From: Paenibacillus beijingensis
GTDB taxonomy: Bacteria; Bacillota; Bacilli; Paenibacillales; Paenibacillaceae
Reading direction: 5' to 3'
Length of the DNA: 64,000 nucleotides
Assembly (NCBI RefSeq): GCF_000961095.1
Contig: NZ_CP011058.1
Location: forward strand, 2,199,001 to 2,263,000
This document shows positions 41,257 to 49,007 of this stretch, piece by piece; the first letter of the stretch is position 1, and each line of letters starts with the position of its first letter. A program made the position numbers and the translations under genes. Under the pieces are notes generated by a model. It worked only from the letters and a program-made list of their open reading frames with translations, had not been told where the DNA came from and did not search any database.

Positions 41257-42777
41257 TTAATAATATTTAAGCGGGTTTTGTTCGTTGCCGTTTCGATGAA
41301 TTTCAAAATGAAGATGAGTGCCGAAAGAATGTCCCGTATTGCCCATTACGCCGATGGAATCGCCTTTCTCGACGACCTCGCCATCGCTGACCGATATTTT
41401 GCTCAAATGGGCGTACAGCGTCTTATATCCGTTTTTATGATTGATGATGATCACATTGCCGTAACCGCTTTTCTGCCCGGCAAATTCGACGACGCCTTCG
41501 TCGGCCGCCTTAATGCTGCTTCCGCCCACGAGGTCGATCCCTTTGTGCAACCGTCCCCACCGCGCTCCGAAACCGCTTGTTATGCGGTGGCCGCTTACCG
41601 GCCAGATGAAATCGCCGGATCCTTCGCCGACGACGACTTTCGTGCCCGAAAGGACGATCTTCGGCACCGACTTCTTGATCACTTCCATCCCGACCAGCTC
41701 TTCGCTCATCATAAGGCCGTTCTGCTTCACCAGCTTGTACGTGAGCCGCTTGATGCCGGGCTGCCCCTGCTGGATCACTTTCGTTTCGCCGGCCTTCATC
41801 GTGTCCCGCTTCTGGATGATGACCTGGGGCTCCGTCTGGATCGTTTCGACCTGGCTCTCCAGCGTCTGTACCGTCACCGCCGGCGCCTGCGCCGTCAAAT
41901 CGAGCACTTCGCCCGCCTTGATCAGATCGTCCTGAACCGACGGGTTATTTTTGTAGATGACCTCGGGTGAAATGTCGAATTTGGCCGCGATGCAGCCGAC
42001 ACAATCGCCCTTTTGGACGGTATAACTCGTTTTTTGCGTGCTGCCCGTAATGATTTTCGTATACAGCTGGTTTTGTCCCATCATGTTGGACGGATCGGTT
42101 TTAACCGCTTCGGTCTGTACGTCCTCCACAAATTTCACCTGTGAAATCCGGCTGCCCGAAGACGGCGCCTCCGTAGCTGCGGAATAGGAAAGAGCCTTGA
42201 CTTGAACCGGCTTCTTCAGCCTCGACGGGGGCGCGTATTTGTTCTTCACTTGCTGCAAAACCGCTTTTGCCGTCGCTTCGTTTTTCACAATGCCGATCAC
42301 GTTGCCGTTAACTTTGACTTCCACGCCTTTGGCGTAAGGCACGAGCAGTGCGTCCAGCTTGTCCAGCGTCGCTTCGGTTTGCGGCTGCGCCTTATAACCG
42401 CTCTCCTTCACGTAAGACAGCCCGCTACTGTCGATTTCCATTTCCAGGTTCGGATACTTCGCCTGCGCTTCCTTCGTCTTGGCCTGCACCAGCTGCTCTA
42501 CATCGGACTGCGCTGCGACCGTCCCTACGGACTGGCCGTTTATGTAGACCGCAGTGTAGTCAACCGTGTTCGTAATTCGATAATAGAAGCCGCCCGCAGC
42601 AAGAACGAATATCAACAGCAGCATGCTTCCTGCAAGCAAAAGCGGTTTCCGGTGCCGGTTAGCATCCCTCCAGCCGGCGCGGGGAGCGCCTTTCACCGGT
42701 TGCGGATGGTTTATCATGGCCGAGCCCGGCAGCGCTCTTGTGCCGCCCTTCCGGTCCTGATCGGGTACAACTTTCAT
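41257..42777 (-). CDS. membrane-anchored M23 peptidase with LysM and G5 domains
   Basis: About 506 residues. One transmembrane helix (about 45-70: PLLLAGSMLLLIFVLAAGGFYY) is followed by an ectodomain with a LysM-like unit (YTVQKGDCVGCIAAKFDISPEV), a G5-like unit (VIIQKRDTMKAGETKVIQQGQ) and a C-terminal M23/LytM domain with GRLHKGIDL and GTHLHFEIH zinc ligands. It should cut peptidoglycan stem peptides. AAAGGAG precedes ATG 42777. It lies directly upstream of walR, matching the wall-metabolism role of the WalRK system. Confidence 0.88.
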   Translation of the reverse strand: MKVVPDQDRKGGTRALPGSAMINHPQPVKGAPRAGWRDANRHRKPLLLAGSMLLLIFVLAAGGFYYRITNTVDYTAVYINGQSVGTVAAQSDVEQLVQAKTKEAQAKYPNLEMEIDSSGLSYVKESGYKAQPQTEATLDKLDALLVPYAKGVEVKVNGNVIGIVKNEATAKAVLQQVKNKYAPPSRLKKPVQVKALSYSAATEAPSSGSRISQVKFVEDVQTEAVKTDPSNMMGQNQLYTKIITGSTQKTSYTVQKGDCVGCIAAKFDISPEVIYKNNPSVQDDLIKAGEVLDLTAQAPAVTVQTLESQVETIQTEPQVIIQKRDTMKAGETKVIQQGQPGIKRLTYKLVKQNGLMMSEELVGMEVIKKSVPKIVLSGTKVVVGEGSGDFIWPVSGHRITSGFGARWGRLHKGIDLVGGSSIKAADEGVVEFAGQKSGYGNVIIINHKNGYKTLYAHLSKISVSDGEVVEKGDSIGVMGNTGHSFGTHLHFEIHRNGNEQNPLKYY

Positions 42778-43032
42778 AATCGTCTCCTTTATGGTACAAC
42801 TGCCTGTGCAAATTGTGCTAGTTAGTTGTTTGGACTGAAATTGCGCCATGATTTATCTATATATATCCGACATTTATCTTTACTATGGCCCGCCCATTGA
42901 TTTATTTGTGCAATAATAACGAATATTTTACTGATATTCACACAAAAATACGAATCCTCACAACGGAAGATTCGCTTTTAACTTTACCATAGGATCATTT
43001 TACGATTCAACAAAACGGCCCCGGACGGCTCA

Positions 43033-43836
43033 TTAATATTTTTTCAGAATATCTTTCATCTTCTCATATTCTTCCCGGCTCAAATATTGCGCCAAAATCT
43101 GCTCGGTGCTGCTCAGCTCCTCCTGCGTCAGCCCGTTCTCCATATATCCGGAAATGGTCTGCCAGGCGTCCTGCGGCAGCTTCGTCATCAGCAGCGTGAA
43201 CAGCGTCTCTTTGTCCGCCGCACTCATCTGCTGCTTCGCTTCATTCAGCTGCTCCGTCGATATGGAAGCCGTCGGAGGCAAATTGCCGCCCTCCGCTGCG
43301 CCGGCGCCGCTTCCGGCCGCGCGATCATCGCCGCCCGGAGCCGGGCTGTCGCTGCCTGACTCGCCTGCAGCGCCGCCGTAAGCTTTCGGCCCGCTGCCGG
43401 AGCCGGTCACCGGCTCCTCACCGTCCTGGCCGAACGCGTCGACCGCCAGCGGCTCATCTCCCGTCCCGCCTTCTGGGCCGCCGGACTCGCCTGCGGCGCT
43501 TCCGCTCCCGTCTCCGCCGCTCCCCGTTCCGCCGCTCCCCTTGCCTGCGCTATTACTCCCGGCACGATCGGTTCCCGAATCCGCGCTGCCTTCCGCAGCG
43601 CCGCTGCCTGTTTTTTCGCCTGCGATCTGCCCGCCGTCCGCCGAATCGGCGCCCCACAGCTTGCCCCACACCCCGGATAACGCGAACGGCTGCGTCTGCA
43701 GCGGAATGTTGAACTGCTTCAGCACCGTTTCGACGTAACTGTTTACGATATACCCCGTCGTCCATATGGACAGGAAGCTGACGATGAGCGCCGCGGCCAC
43801 CGTTTTTGCCAGCCAAACCGCCATTTTCCGCATCTT
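43033..43836 (-). CDS. membrane-anchored protein with low-complexity linker
   Basis: About 267 residues. An N-terminal helix (VWLAKTVAAALIVSFLSIWTTGYIV) is followed by a roughly 110-residue Gly/Ser/Glu/Ala/Asp linker and a compact helical C-terminus of about 70 residues (LNEAKQQMSAADKETLFTLLM and onward). GGAGGAAATC precedes ATG 43836; the longer frame to 43911 lacks a site. It sits between the M23 gene and the GH16 gene. The C-terminus is a small all-helical domain I do not recognise. Probably exposed outside the membrane. Confidence 0.65.
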   Translation of the reverse strand, partial: KMRKMAVWLAKTVAAALIVSFLSIWTTGYIVNSYVETVLKQFNIPLQTQPFALSGVWGKLWGADSADGGQIAGEKTGSGAAEGSADSGTDRAGSNSAGKGSGGTGSGGDGSGSAAGESGGPEGGTGDEPLAVDAFGQDGEEPVTGSGSGPKAYGGAAGESGSDSPAPGGDDRAAGSGAGAAEGGNLPPTASISTEQLNEAKQQMSAADKETLFTLLMTKLPQDAWQTISGYMENGLTQEELSSTEQILAQYLSREEYEKMKDILKKY

Positions 43837-44179
43837 CTGATTTCCTCCGTTTCCATCAATCTCTCTACCAGTATGGTCAAAGCGGCAGAGAGACATTCCG
43901 TCTGGAAACAAAAAAAAGAAGAGCGCTCCGCTTCAAGCCGAATCAGTGAGGCGGTTTACAAACCCGGCCGTAATCGAAAGAATAGCCCGGAAACAATCCG
44001 ACCTCGCACGAGCTGTGCCATTTTCCAATTGTTTTGATGAAGATATCGCTTCATGTTGCCGATAGACTAAAAGTAGCCGGCGGGATTTGACCTTGACGCA
44101 ACACCCGCTCGTCCCGTTCGCGAATGTAATGTGGATCGGATGCTTGATGAATTCCATTTCAGGGAAGAGGTGTTTATCC
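43837..44179. other. intergenic spacer between divergent genes
   Basis: A 343-bp region separating the minus-strand linker protein from the GH16 gene. No ORF, RNA gene, strong hairpin or clear promoter is seen. It must carry both promoters, but none matches the sigma-A consensus well enough to mark. Confidence 0.5.
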
Positions 44180-45388
44180 ATGATGTCGGCAAAAGCCAAA
44201 TTGAAAGGGATGAAGGCATTACTTGCGGCTGCAATTGTTGTACTTGGGTTGGCATTCCCGAAACAAACGACTGCAGCGGACACCGCATTCTACGAACCTT
44301 TAAATGCGGTAAACAACAAAATGTTCTACGTTTCCGACGGTTGGGGCAACAGCCCGAATTTTGGCGTCGGATGGAAAGCGTCGAATCTGGAATTTAACGG
44401 CGGAATCATGTCGCCTCGGTTGGATAATGCAGGTTGTCCAGACGCATGCTCCGGCAAAAATTATGCTTCCGGGGAATATGCGACAAACTTGAAGTACGGT
44501 TATGGCCGGGTTGAAGCGCGAATCAAGGCGGCGAAAGGAACCGGATTGGTCACTTCGCTGTTCACGTATTCCGGTCCGGCTGCCGGCACGTCGAACGACG
44601 AAATCGACATCGAAATTTTGGGGAAAGACACGACCAAACTGGAGGCGAACTACTTCACCAACGGAGTTGGAGGGCATGGCACGGTAATCGATCTCGGTTT
44701 CGATTCCTCTCTCACCTTTCACAATTATGCTTTCGAATGGTCAGAGGACGCGATCAGGTGGTATGTGGACGGCAACCTGGTGCACACGGAAAACGGTTCT
44801 CGCGGCCCGCTTCCTACAAGCCCCGGGTATATAATGGTCAATTTATGGTCCGGAGCGGGACCGGCCGAAATATGGACAGGACCGTTCACGTATAACGGCA
44901 CCCCGATTCGCGCCTATTACGATTGGATCAAATATACGCCTGCCAGCCAGCTTCCGTCAGAGCTCGGTACGGGACTTACGGCCAATTATTTCGACAACAT
45001 CGATTTTACCGCTTTGAAAGCGACACGTACGGATGCGGCGGTCAATTTCGATTGGGGTACCGGCTCCCCGATGGCCTCGATGGCTTCGGACACGTACGCC
45101 GTCCGCTGGACGGGGAAAGTGAGTCCTCAATATGACGGAACGTATACGTTCTATACGAGTACGGATGACGGGGTAAGGCTGTGGGTGAATAACCAGTTAA
45201 TTATTAATAAGTGGTTTGATCAGGGGACGACCGAATGGACGGGCACGATCCAATTGACGGCCGGCCAGAAGTACGATATCCGGATGGAATACTTTGAAAA
45301 TACGGGAAGTGCGTCCGCGAAACTGTCCTGGTCCAGCGCATCCCAACCGAAACAAATCATTCCGCAGCACCGGTTGTATCCGAGCTAA
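44180..45388 (+). CDS. secreted GH16 beta-glucanase with C-terminal PA14 domain
   Basis: About 402 residues. A signal peptide (about 1-34) is followed by a GH16 jelly-roll domain with the catalytic motif EIDIE (141-145, nucleophile Glu141 and acid/base Glu145). A PA14-type domain (about 265-402: GLTANYFDNIDFTAL, YTFYTSTDDGVRLWVNNQLI, YDIRMEYFENTG) follows, probably carbohydrate binding. The product probably hydrolyses beta-1,3(-1,4)-glucans outside the cell. AAGAGGTG precedes ATG 44180. It is the only plus-strand gene between the M23 gene and the gene at 56733. Confidence 0.9.
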   Translation: MMSAKAKLKGMKALLAAAIVVLGLAFPKQTTAADTAFYEPLNAVNNKMFYVSDGWGNSPNFGVGWKASNLEFNGGIMSPRLDNAGCPDACSGKNYASGEYATNLKYGYGRVEARIKAAKGTGLVTSLFTYSGPAAGTSNDEIDIEILGKDTTKLEANYFTNGVGGHGTVIDLGFDSSLTFHNYAFEWSEDAIRWYVDGNLVHTENGSRGPLPTSPGYIMVNLWSGAGPAEIWTGPFTYNGTPIRAYYDWIKYTPASQLPSELGTGLTANYFDNIDFTALKATRTDAAVNFDWGTGSPMASMASDTYAVRWTGKVSPQYDGTYTFYTSTDDGVRLWVNNQLIINKWFDQGTTEWTGTIQLTAGQKYDIRMEYFENTGSASAKLSWSSASQPKQIIPQHRLYPS

Positions 45389-45403
45389 TCCCAAATATAC
45401 GTA

Positions 45404-45447
45404 AAAGGACCTCCCGTTTCGCTGGCAAAGCGGAATCGGAGGTCTTT
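45404..45447 (+). terminator. Rho-independent terminator of the GH16 gene
   Basis: GACCTCC pairs with GGAGGTC, with an inner CGCT/AGCG stem, followed by TTTCTC. It starts 16 nt after the stop codon. Confidence 0.8.
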
Positions 45448-45561
45448 CTCGATCGGCGGTACGAAGGCGAATGATTAAATGTCGGAACTAAACCATGAAA
45501 TTCGGGTAAGAATGGGGATATACGTTGCAGAAAGCAGACAATTTGACCCTAAAAAACGAAC

Positions 45562-45591
45562 GAACCGGCCAAGGATCGCCTTGGTCGGTTC
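45562..45591 (-). terminator. Rho-independent terminator of purA
   Basis: A 13-bp stem (GAACCGACCAAGG with CCTTGGCCGGTTC, one G-U) is followed on the minus strand by GTTCGTTTTTTAG. It lies 17 nt after the purA stop. Confidence 0.88.
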
Positions 45592-45607
45592 ATTTTACAG
45601 CCGCCGA

Positions 45608-46894
45608 TTATTCGTAGATCGGCAGCACCGGATTCGTCTGCTCGCGGTTGCGGCCGACGGAGAAGATGGCGATCGGAATGCCGGTCAGCTCGGACACGCG
45701 CTCCACGTAGCGGCGCGTATTGGCCGGCAAATCTTCCAGTGTTTTCGCGCCGGAAATGTCCTCGGACCAGCCCGGCAGCTCCTCGTAAATCGCTTCGCAT
45801 TCCGACAGCATTTTCAGGCTTGCCGGGTAATGCTCGATCACTTCGCCGCGGTATTTGTAGCCGGTGCAAATTTTGACCGTTTCAAGTCCGGTCATGACGT
45901 CCAGCGAGTTCAGCGACAATCCCGTAATGCCGCTGACGCGGCGGGCGTGGCGGACAACGACGCTGTCGAACCAGCCGACGCGGCGCGGACGGCCCGTAAC
46001 GGTGCCGTATTCATGGCCGGTCTCGCGAATGGTGTCGCCGATTTCGTCATGCAGCTCGGTCGGGAACGGACCGTCGCCGACACGGGTCGTGTACGCCTTG
46101 GCTACCCCGATAACCTGCTTGATTTTGGACGGGCCGACGCCCGATCCGATACATACGCCGCCCGCCGTCGGGTTCGAAGACGTAACGAACGGATACGTCC
46201 CTTGGTCGATGTCGAGCATGACGCCCTGGGCGCCTTCGAACAGCACCCGCTTGCCGCCATCAATCGCGTCGTTCAGCACGACGGACGTGTCGGTCACGTA
46301 CGGGCGCAGCGTCTCGGCGTATCCGAGGTACTCCTGCAAAATGCTCTCCACATCGAGCGCTTCCCCGCCGTACACTTGCTCGATCACTTGATTTTTCTCC
46401 GCTACGAGACGGCGAAGCTTGCCTTCGAATTCCTCAGCGTCCATCAGATCCGCGATCCGGATGCCGTTGCGCGCCGCTTTGTCCATGTAGCATGGACCGA
46501 TCCCTTTGCGTGTCGTGCCGATTTTGTTCTCGCCCTTGCGCTCTTCCTCAAGGCCGTCCAGCACGAGATGATAAGGCATGATGACGTGCGCGCGGTCACT
46601 GATTTTAAGATTTTCGCTGGAAAAACCGTGTTCGTGAATATAGTTGATTTCGTCGATCAGCGCGGCTGGATTAATAACCATTCCGTTCCCAATGACGCAA
46701 GTTTTGTTTTGATTGAAGATGCCCGATGGTATCATCGTCAGCTTGTATTTTTTGTTGCCGATGAGAATGGTGTGGCCGGCGTTATTACCGCCTTGGTAAC
46801 GGGCGACAACCTCTGCTCCATCCGCCAAATAATCGGTAATTTTGCCTTTCCCTTCGTCTCCCCACTGCGTTCCGACAACAACAACCGTAGACAT
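45608..46894 (-). CDS. purA: adenylosuccinate synthetase
   Basis: 428 residues, standard length. VVVVGTQWGDEGKGKITDYL is the N-terminal GTP loop with catalytic Asp; NAGHTILIGNKKY, TRKGIGPCYMDK, FEGAQGVMLDIDQGTYPFVTSS and TGRPRRVGWFD are the usual motifs. It makes adenylosuccinate from IMP, Asp and GTP in AMP synthesis. CGGAGG precedes ATG 46894. A sigma-A promoter and paired PurR boxes lie upstream, and a terminator follows, so it is monocistronic and purine controlled. Confidence 0.96.
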   Translation of the reverse strand: MSTVVVVGTQWGDEGKGKITDYLADGAEVVARYQGGNNAGHTILIGNKKYKLTMIPSGIFNQNKTCVIGNGMVINPAALIDEINYIHEHGFSSENLKISDRAHVIMPYHLVLDGLEEERKGENKIGTTRKGIGPCYMDKAARNGIRIADLMDAEEFEGKLRRLVAEKNQVIEQVYGGEALDVESILQEYLGYAETLRPYVTDTSVVLNDAIDGGKRVLFEGAQGVMLDIDQGTYPFVTSSNPTAGGVCIGSGVGPSKIKQVIGVAKAYTTRVGDGPFPTELHDEIGDTIRETGHEYGTVTGRPRRVGWFDSVVVRHARRVSGITGLSLNSLDVMTGLETVKICTGYKYRGEVIEHYPASLKMLSECEAIYEELPGWSEDISGAKTLEDLPANTRRYVERVSELTGIPIAIFSVGRNREQTNPVLPIYE

Positions 46895-47041
46895 GATATA
46901 TACCTCCGCCGGGTGTTTAAGCACACCGAAATTTACTGCTTTATCTTAACCCGGCCCGGTGATCTTATCCATAGGCCGTCGGAAGCCGCCGGCTTATCCA
47001 GCCGTTCAGCTTTCTCCATTAATCCGAAAAGCAGCAGTTCT

Positions 47042-47070
47042 AGTGTATCAGCCCATTTTCCGGAAGTCAA
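47042..47070 (-). promoter_or_regulatory. sigma-A promoter of purA
   Basis: On the minus strand TTGACT and TACACT are separated by exactly 17 bp, about 150 bp before the purA start. The upstream PurR boxes abut its -35. Confidence 0.75.
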
Positions 47071-47076
47071 CAAAAA

Positions 47077-47110
47077 CGAACAATCATAGGGGGACCCATA
47101 TGATTGTTCG
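47077..47110. promoter_or_regulatory. paired PurR boxes (PurBox) of purA
   Basis: Perfect 11-bp inverted arms, CGAACAATCAT at 47077-47087 and ATGATTGTTCG at 47100-47110, flank a 12-bp spacer just upstream of the purA -35 element. CGAAC-type boxes in inverted pairs are how Bacillus PurR, which responds to PRPP, recognises purine genes. Confidence 0.8.
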
Positions 47111-47179
47111 GAATTTGCCGACTGGCCGCAAACGGGAAGACAGCTATTATGACATCGTCTGTGCCGCTTCGCGTCAGCA

Positions 47180-48544
47180 TCAGGACACTTGGCTCGGATC
47201 CTGATGGGCGCGGTCGATGCTCACGAATTTATTGAAGTTTTTCAGAAACGCCAGCTCGACCGTCCCGACCGGGCCGTTCCGCTGCTTGGCGATGATGATT
47301 TCGATAATGTTCTTCTTCTCGGTATCCTGGTTGTAGTAATCGTCGCGGTACAGAAACGATACGATGTCGGCATCCTGCTCGATCGAACCGGATTCCCGCA
47401 AGTCGGACATCATCGGCCGCTTGTCCTGGCGCTGCTCGACGCCCCGGCTCAGCTGCGACAGCGCAATGACCGGCACTTCCAGCTCACGCGCAATCATCTT
47501 CAGCGTCCGCGAAATTTCGGATACTTCCTGCTGCCGGTTCTCGCCGGCTTTGCCCCGGCCCGCAATAAGCTGCAGGTAATCGATGAGGATCATGCCGAGT
47601 CCGCGCTCTTTCTTCAGACGGCGGCACTTGGCGCGAATGTCGGCCACAGTAATGCCCGGCGTGTCATCGATAAAAATTTGCGCCTCCGACAGCGAGCCGA
47701 TCGCCATCGTCAGCTTTTCCCAGTCGTCGCCTTCCAGAAATCCGGTCCGCATCCGTCCGGCATCCACGTTCGATTCGGCGCAAATCATCCGCTGCACGAG
47801 CTGGGCGGCGCTCATCTCCAGACTGAAGATGGCGACCGTCTCGCGGGCCCGCACGCCGACGTTCTGGGCGATATTGAGCGCGAACGCCGTCTTCCCGACG
47901 GAAGGACGCGCCGCCACAATAATCAAATCGCTGCGCTGAAAGCCGCTCGTCATTTTGTCCAGATCCGGGAAGCCCGACGGAATTCCGGTCGTGCCGCCTT
48001 TATGCGAATACAAAAACTCCACCCGCTCGAACACTTCCATCAGCACATCGCGGATGGAGATGAAGCCGCTGCTGGAGCGGCGGTTCGATATTTCCAGAAT
48101 GCGGGCTTCCGCGTCGCTGAGCAGCGCCCCGATATCTTCGGCGGATGCGTAACCGTCCGAAACGATCGTCGTCGCCGTACGGATCAGCCGCCTGAGCATC
48201 GACTTTTCCTCAACGATTTGGGCGTAGTAGTCGACGTTGGCCGCCGTCGGCACGACACCGGCCAGCTTGGCCAAATAGCTGACGCCGCCGATCTCATCGA
48301 GCTGCTGCCGGTCCTGCAAATAAGCGGTCAACGTGACGAGGTCGATGGGCTCATTGTTCTCGCCAAGCTCCACCATCGCCTCAAACACCCGCTGGTGCGC
48401 TACAGAGTAGAAGTCTTCGCTGCGGACCCGCTCCATCGCGGTAATGAGCGCTTCCGCCTGCAGCAGCACGGCTCCGAGAACCGCCTGCTCGGCCTCTATA
48501 TTTTGCGGCGGAACCCGGTCAAACAACAGCCCCTCGTTGTTCAT
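47180..48544 (-). CDS. dnaB: replicative DNA helicase DnaB
   Basis: 454 residues, the usual size (named DnaC in B. subtilis). The N-terminal domain opens RVPPQNIEAEQAVLGAVLLQ. The RecA-like domain has Walker A in VAARPSVGKTAFALNI, FSLEMSAAQLVQRMI, MILIDYLQLIAG and SDLRESGSIEQDADIV. It unwinds DNA ahead of the fork as a hexamer. GGGGGAGAAGG precedes the ATG. Operon with rplI, gdpP and yybS. Confidence 0.96.
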   Translation of the reverse strand: MNNEGLLFDRVPPQNIEAEQAVLGAVLLQAEALITAMERVRSEDFYSVAHQRVFEAMVELGENNEPIDLVTLTAYLQDRQQLDEIGGVSYLAKLAGVVPTAANVDYYAQIVEEKSMLRRLIRTATTIVSDGYASAEDIGALLSDAEARILEISNRRSSSGFISIRDVLMEVFERVEFLYSHKGGTTGIPSGFPDLDKMTSGFQRSDLIIVAARPSVGKTAFALNIAQNVGVRARETVAIFSLEMSAAQLVQRMICAESNVDAGRMRTGFLEGDDWEKLTMAIGSLSEAQIFIDDTPGITVADIRAKCRRLKKERGLGMILIDYLQLIAGRGKAGENRQQEVSEISRTLKMIARELEVPVIALSQLSRGVEQRQDKRPMMSDLRESGSIEQDADIVSFLYRDDYYNQDTEKKNIIEIIIAKQRNGPVGTVELAFLKNFNKFVSIDRAHQDPSQVS

Positions 48545-48563
48545 TCGTCCTTCTCCCCCGCTC

Positions 48564-49007
48564 TTATTCCTCGGCCGTCTGCACCTTCAAGGTGCCCTTC
48601 ACTTCCGGATGAAGCTTGACGGCCACCTGCGTCACGCCAAGTGCGCGAATCGGCTCCTCGAGCTCGATTTTGCGCTTGTCGATCTTGATGCCCTTCTTCT
48701 CCAGCGCCTCGGCGATCTGCTTGCTCGTAACGGCGCCGAACAGCCGGCCGCCTTCGCCCGCTTTCGTATGCACGACGATCGTCATTTGTTCCAGCTTGGC
48801 GCCGAGCGCCTGCGCCTCTTCTTTTTCCTTCGCTTTGCGCTTTTGCTCCGAAGCGTTTTGCGCCTCCAGCGTTTTGACGTTGCCCTCGGAAGCGGGCTTC
48901 ACCAGCCCTTTCGGAAGCAGAAAATTGCGTACATATCCTTCCGACAAATCTTTAATGTCTCCCCGTTTGCCTTGTCCTTTCACATCTTTCAGAAAAATGA
49001 CCTTCAT
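48564..49007 (-). CDS. rplI: 50S ribosomal protein L9
   Basis: 147 residues. The start MKVIFLKDVKGQGKRGDIKD and VRNFLLPKGLVKPAS are characteristic of L9; a long helix joins two globular domains (about residues 40-75), and GRLFGAVTSKQIAEAL and LGVTQVAVKLHPEV lie in the C-domain. The ATG overlaps the gdpP stop as ATGA. L9 binds 23S rRNA at the base of the L1 stalk. Confidence 0.96.
   Translation of the reverse strand: MKVIFLKDVKGQGKRGDIKDLSEGYVRNFLLPKGLVKPASEGNVKTLEAQNASEQKRKAKEKEEAQALGAKLEQMTIVVHTKAGEGGRLFGAVTSKQIAEALEKKGIKIDKRKIELEEPIRALGVTQVAVKLHPEVKGTLKVQTAEE

Noticed and set aside
45479..47089. A 536-codon plus-strand frame opposite purA
   Set aside because: It runs antisense through purA and its control region, and composition is shadow-like.
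47189..48619. A 476-codon plus-strand frame opposite dnaB and rplI
   Set aside because: Antisense shadow of conserved genes, with shadow-type composition.
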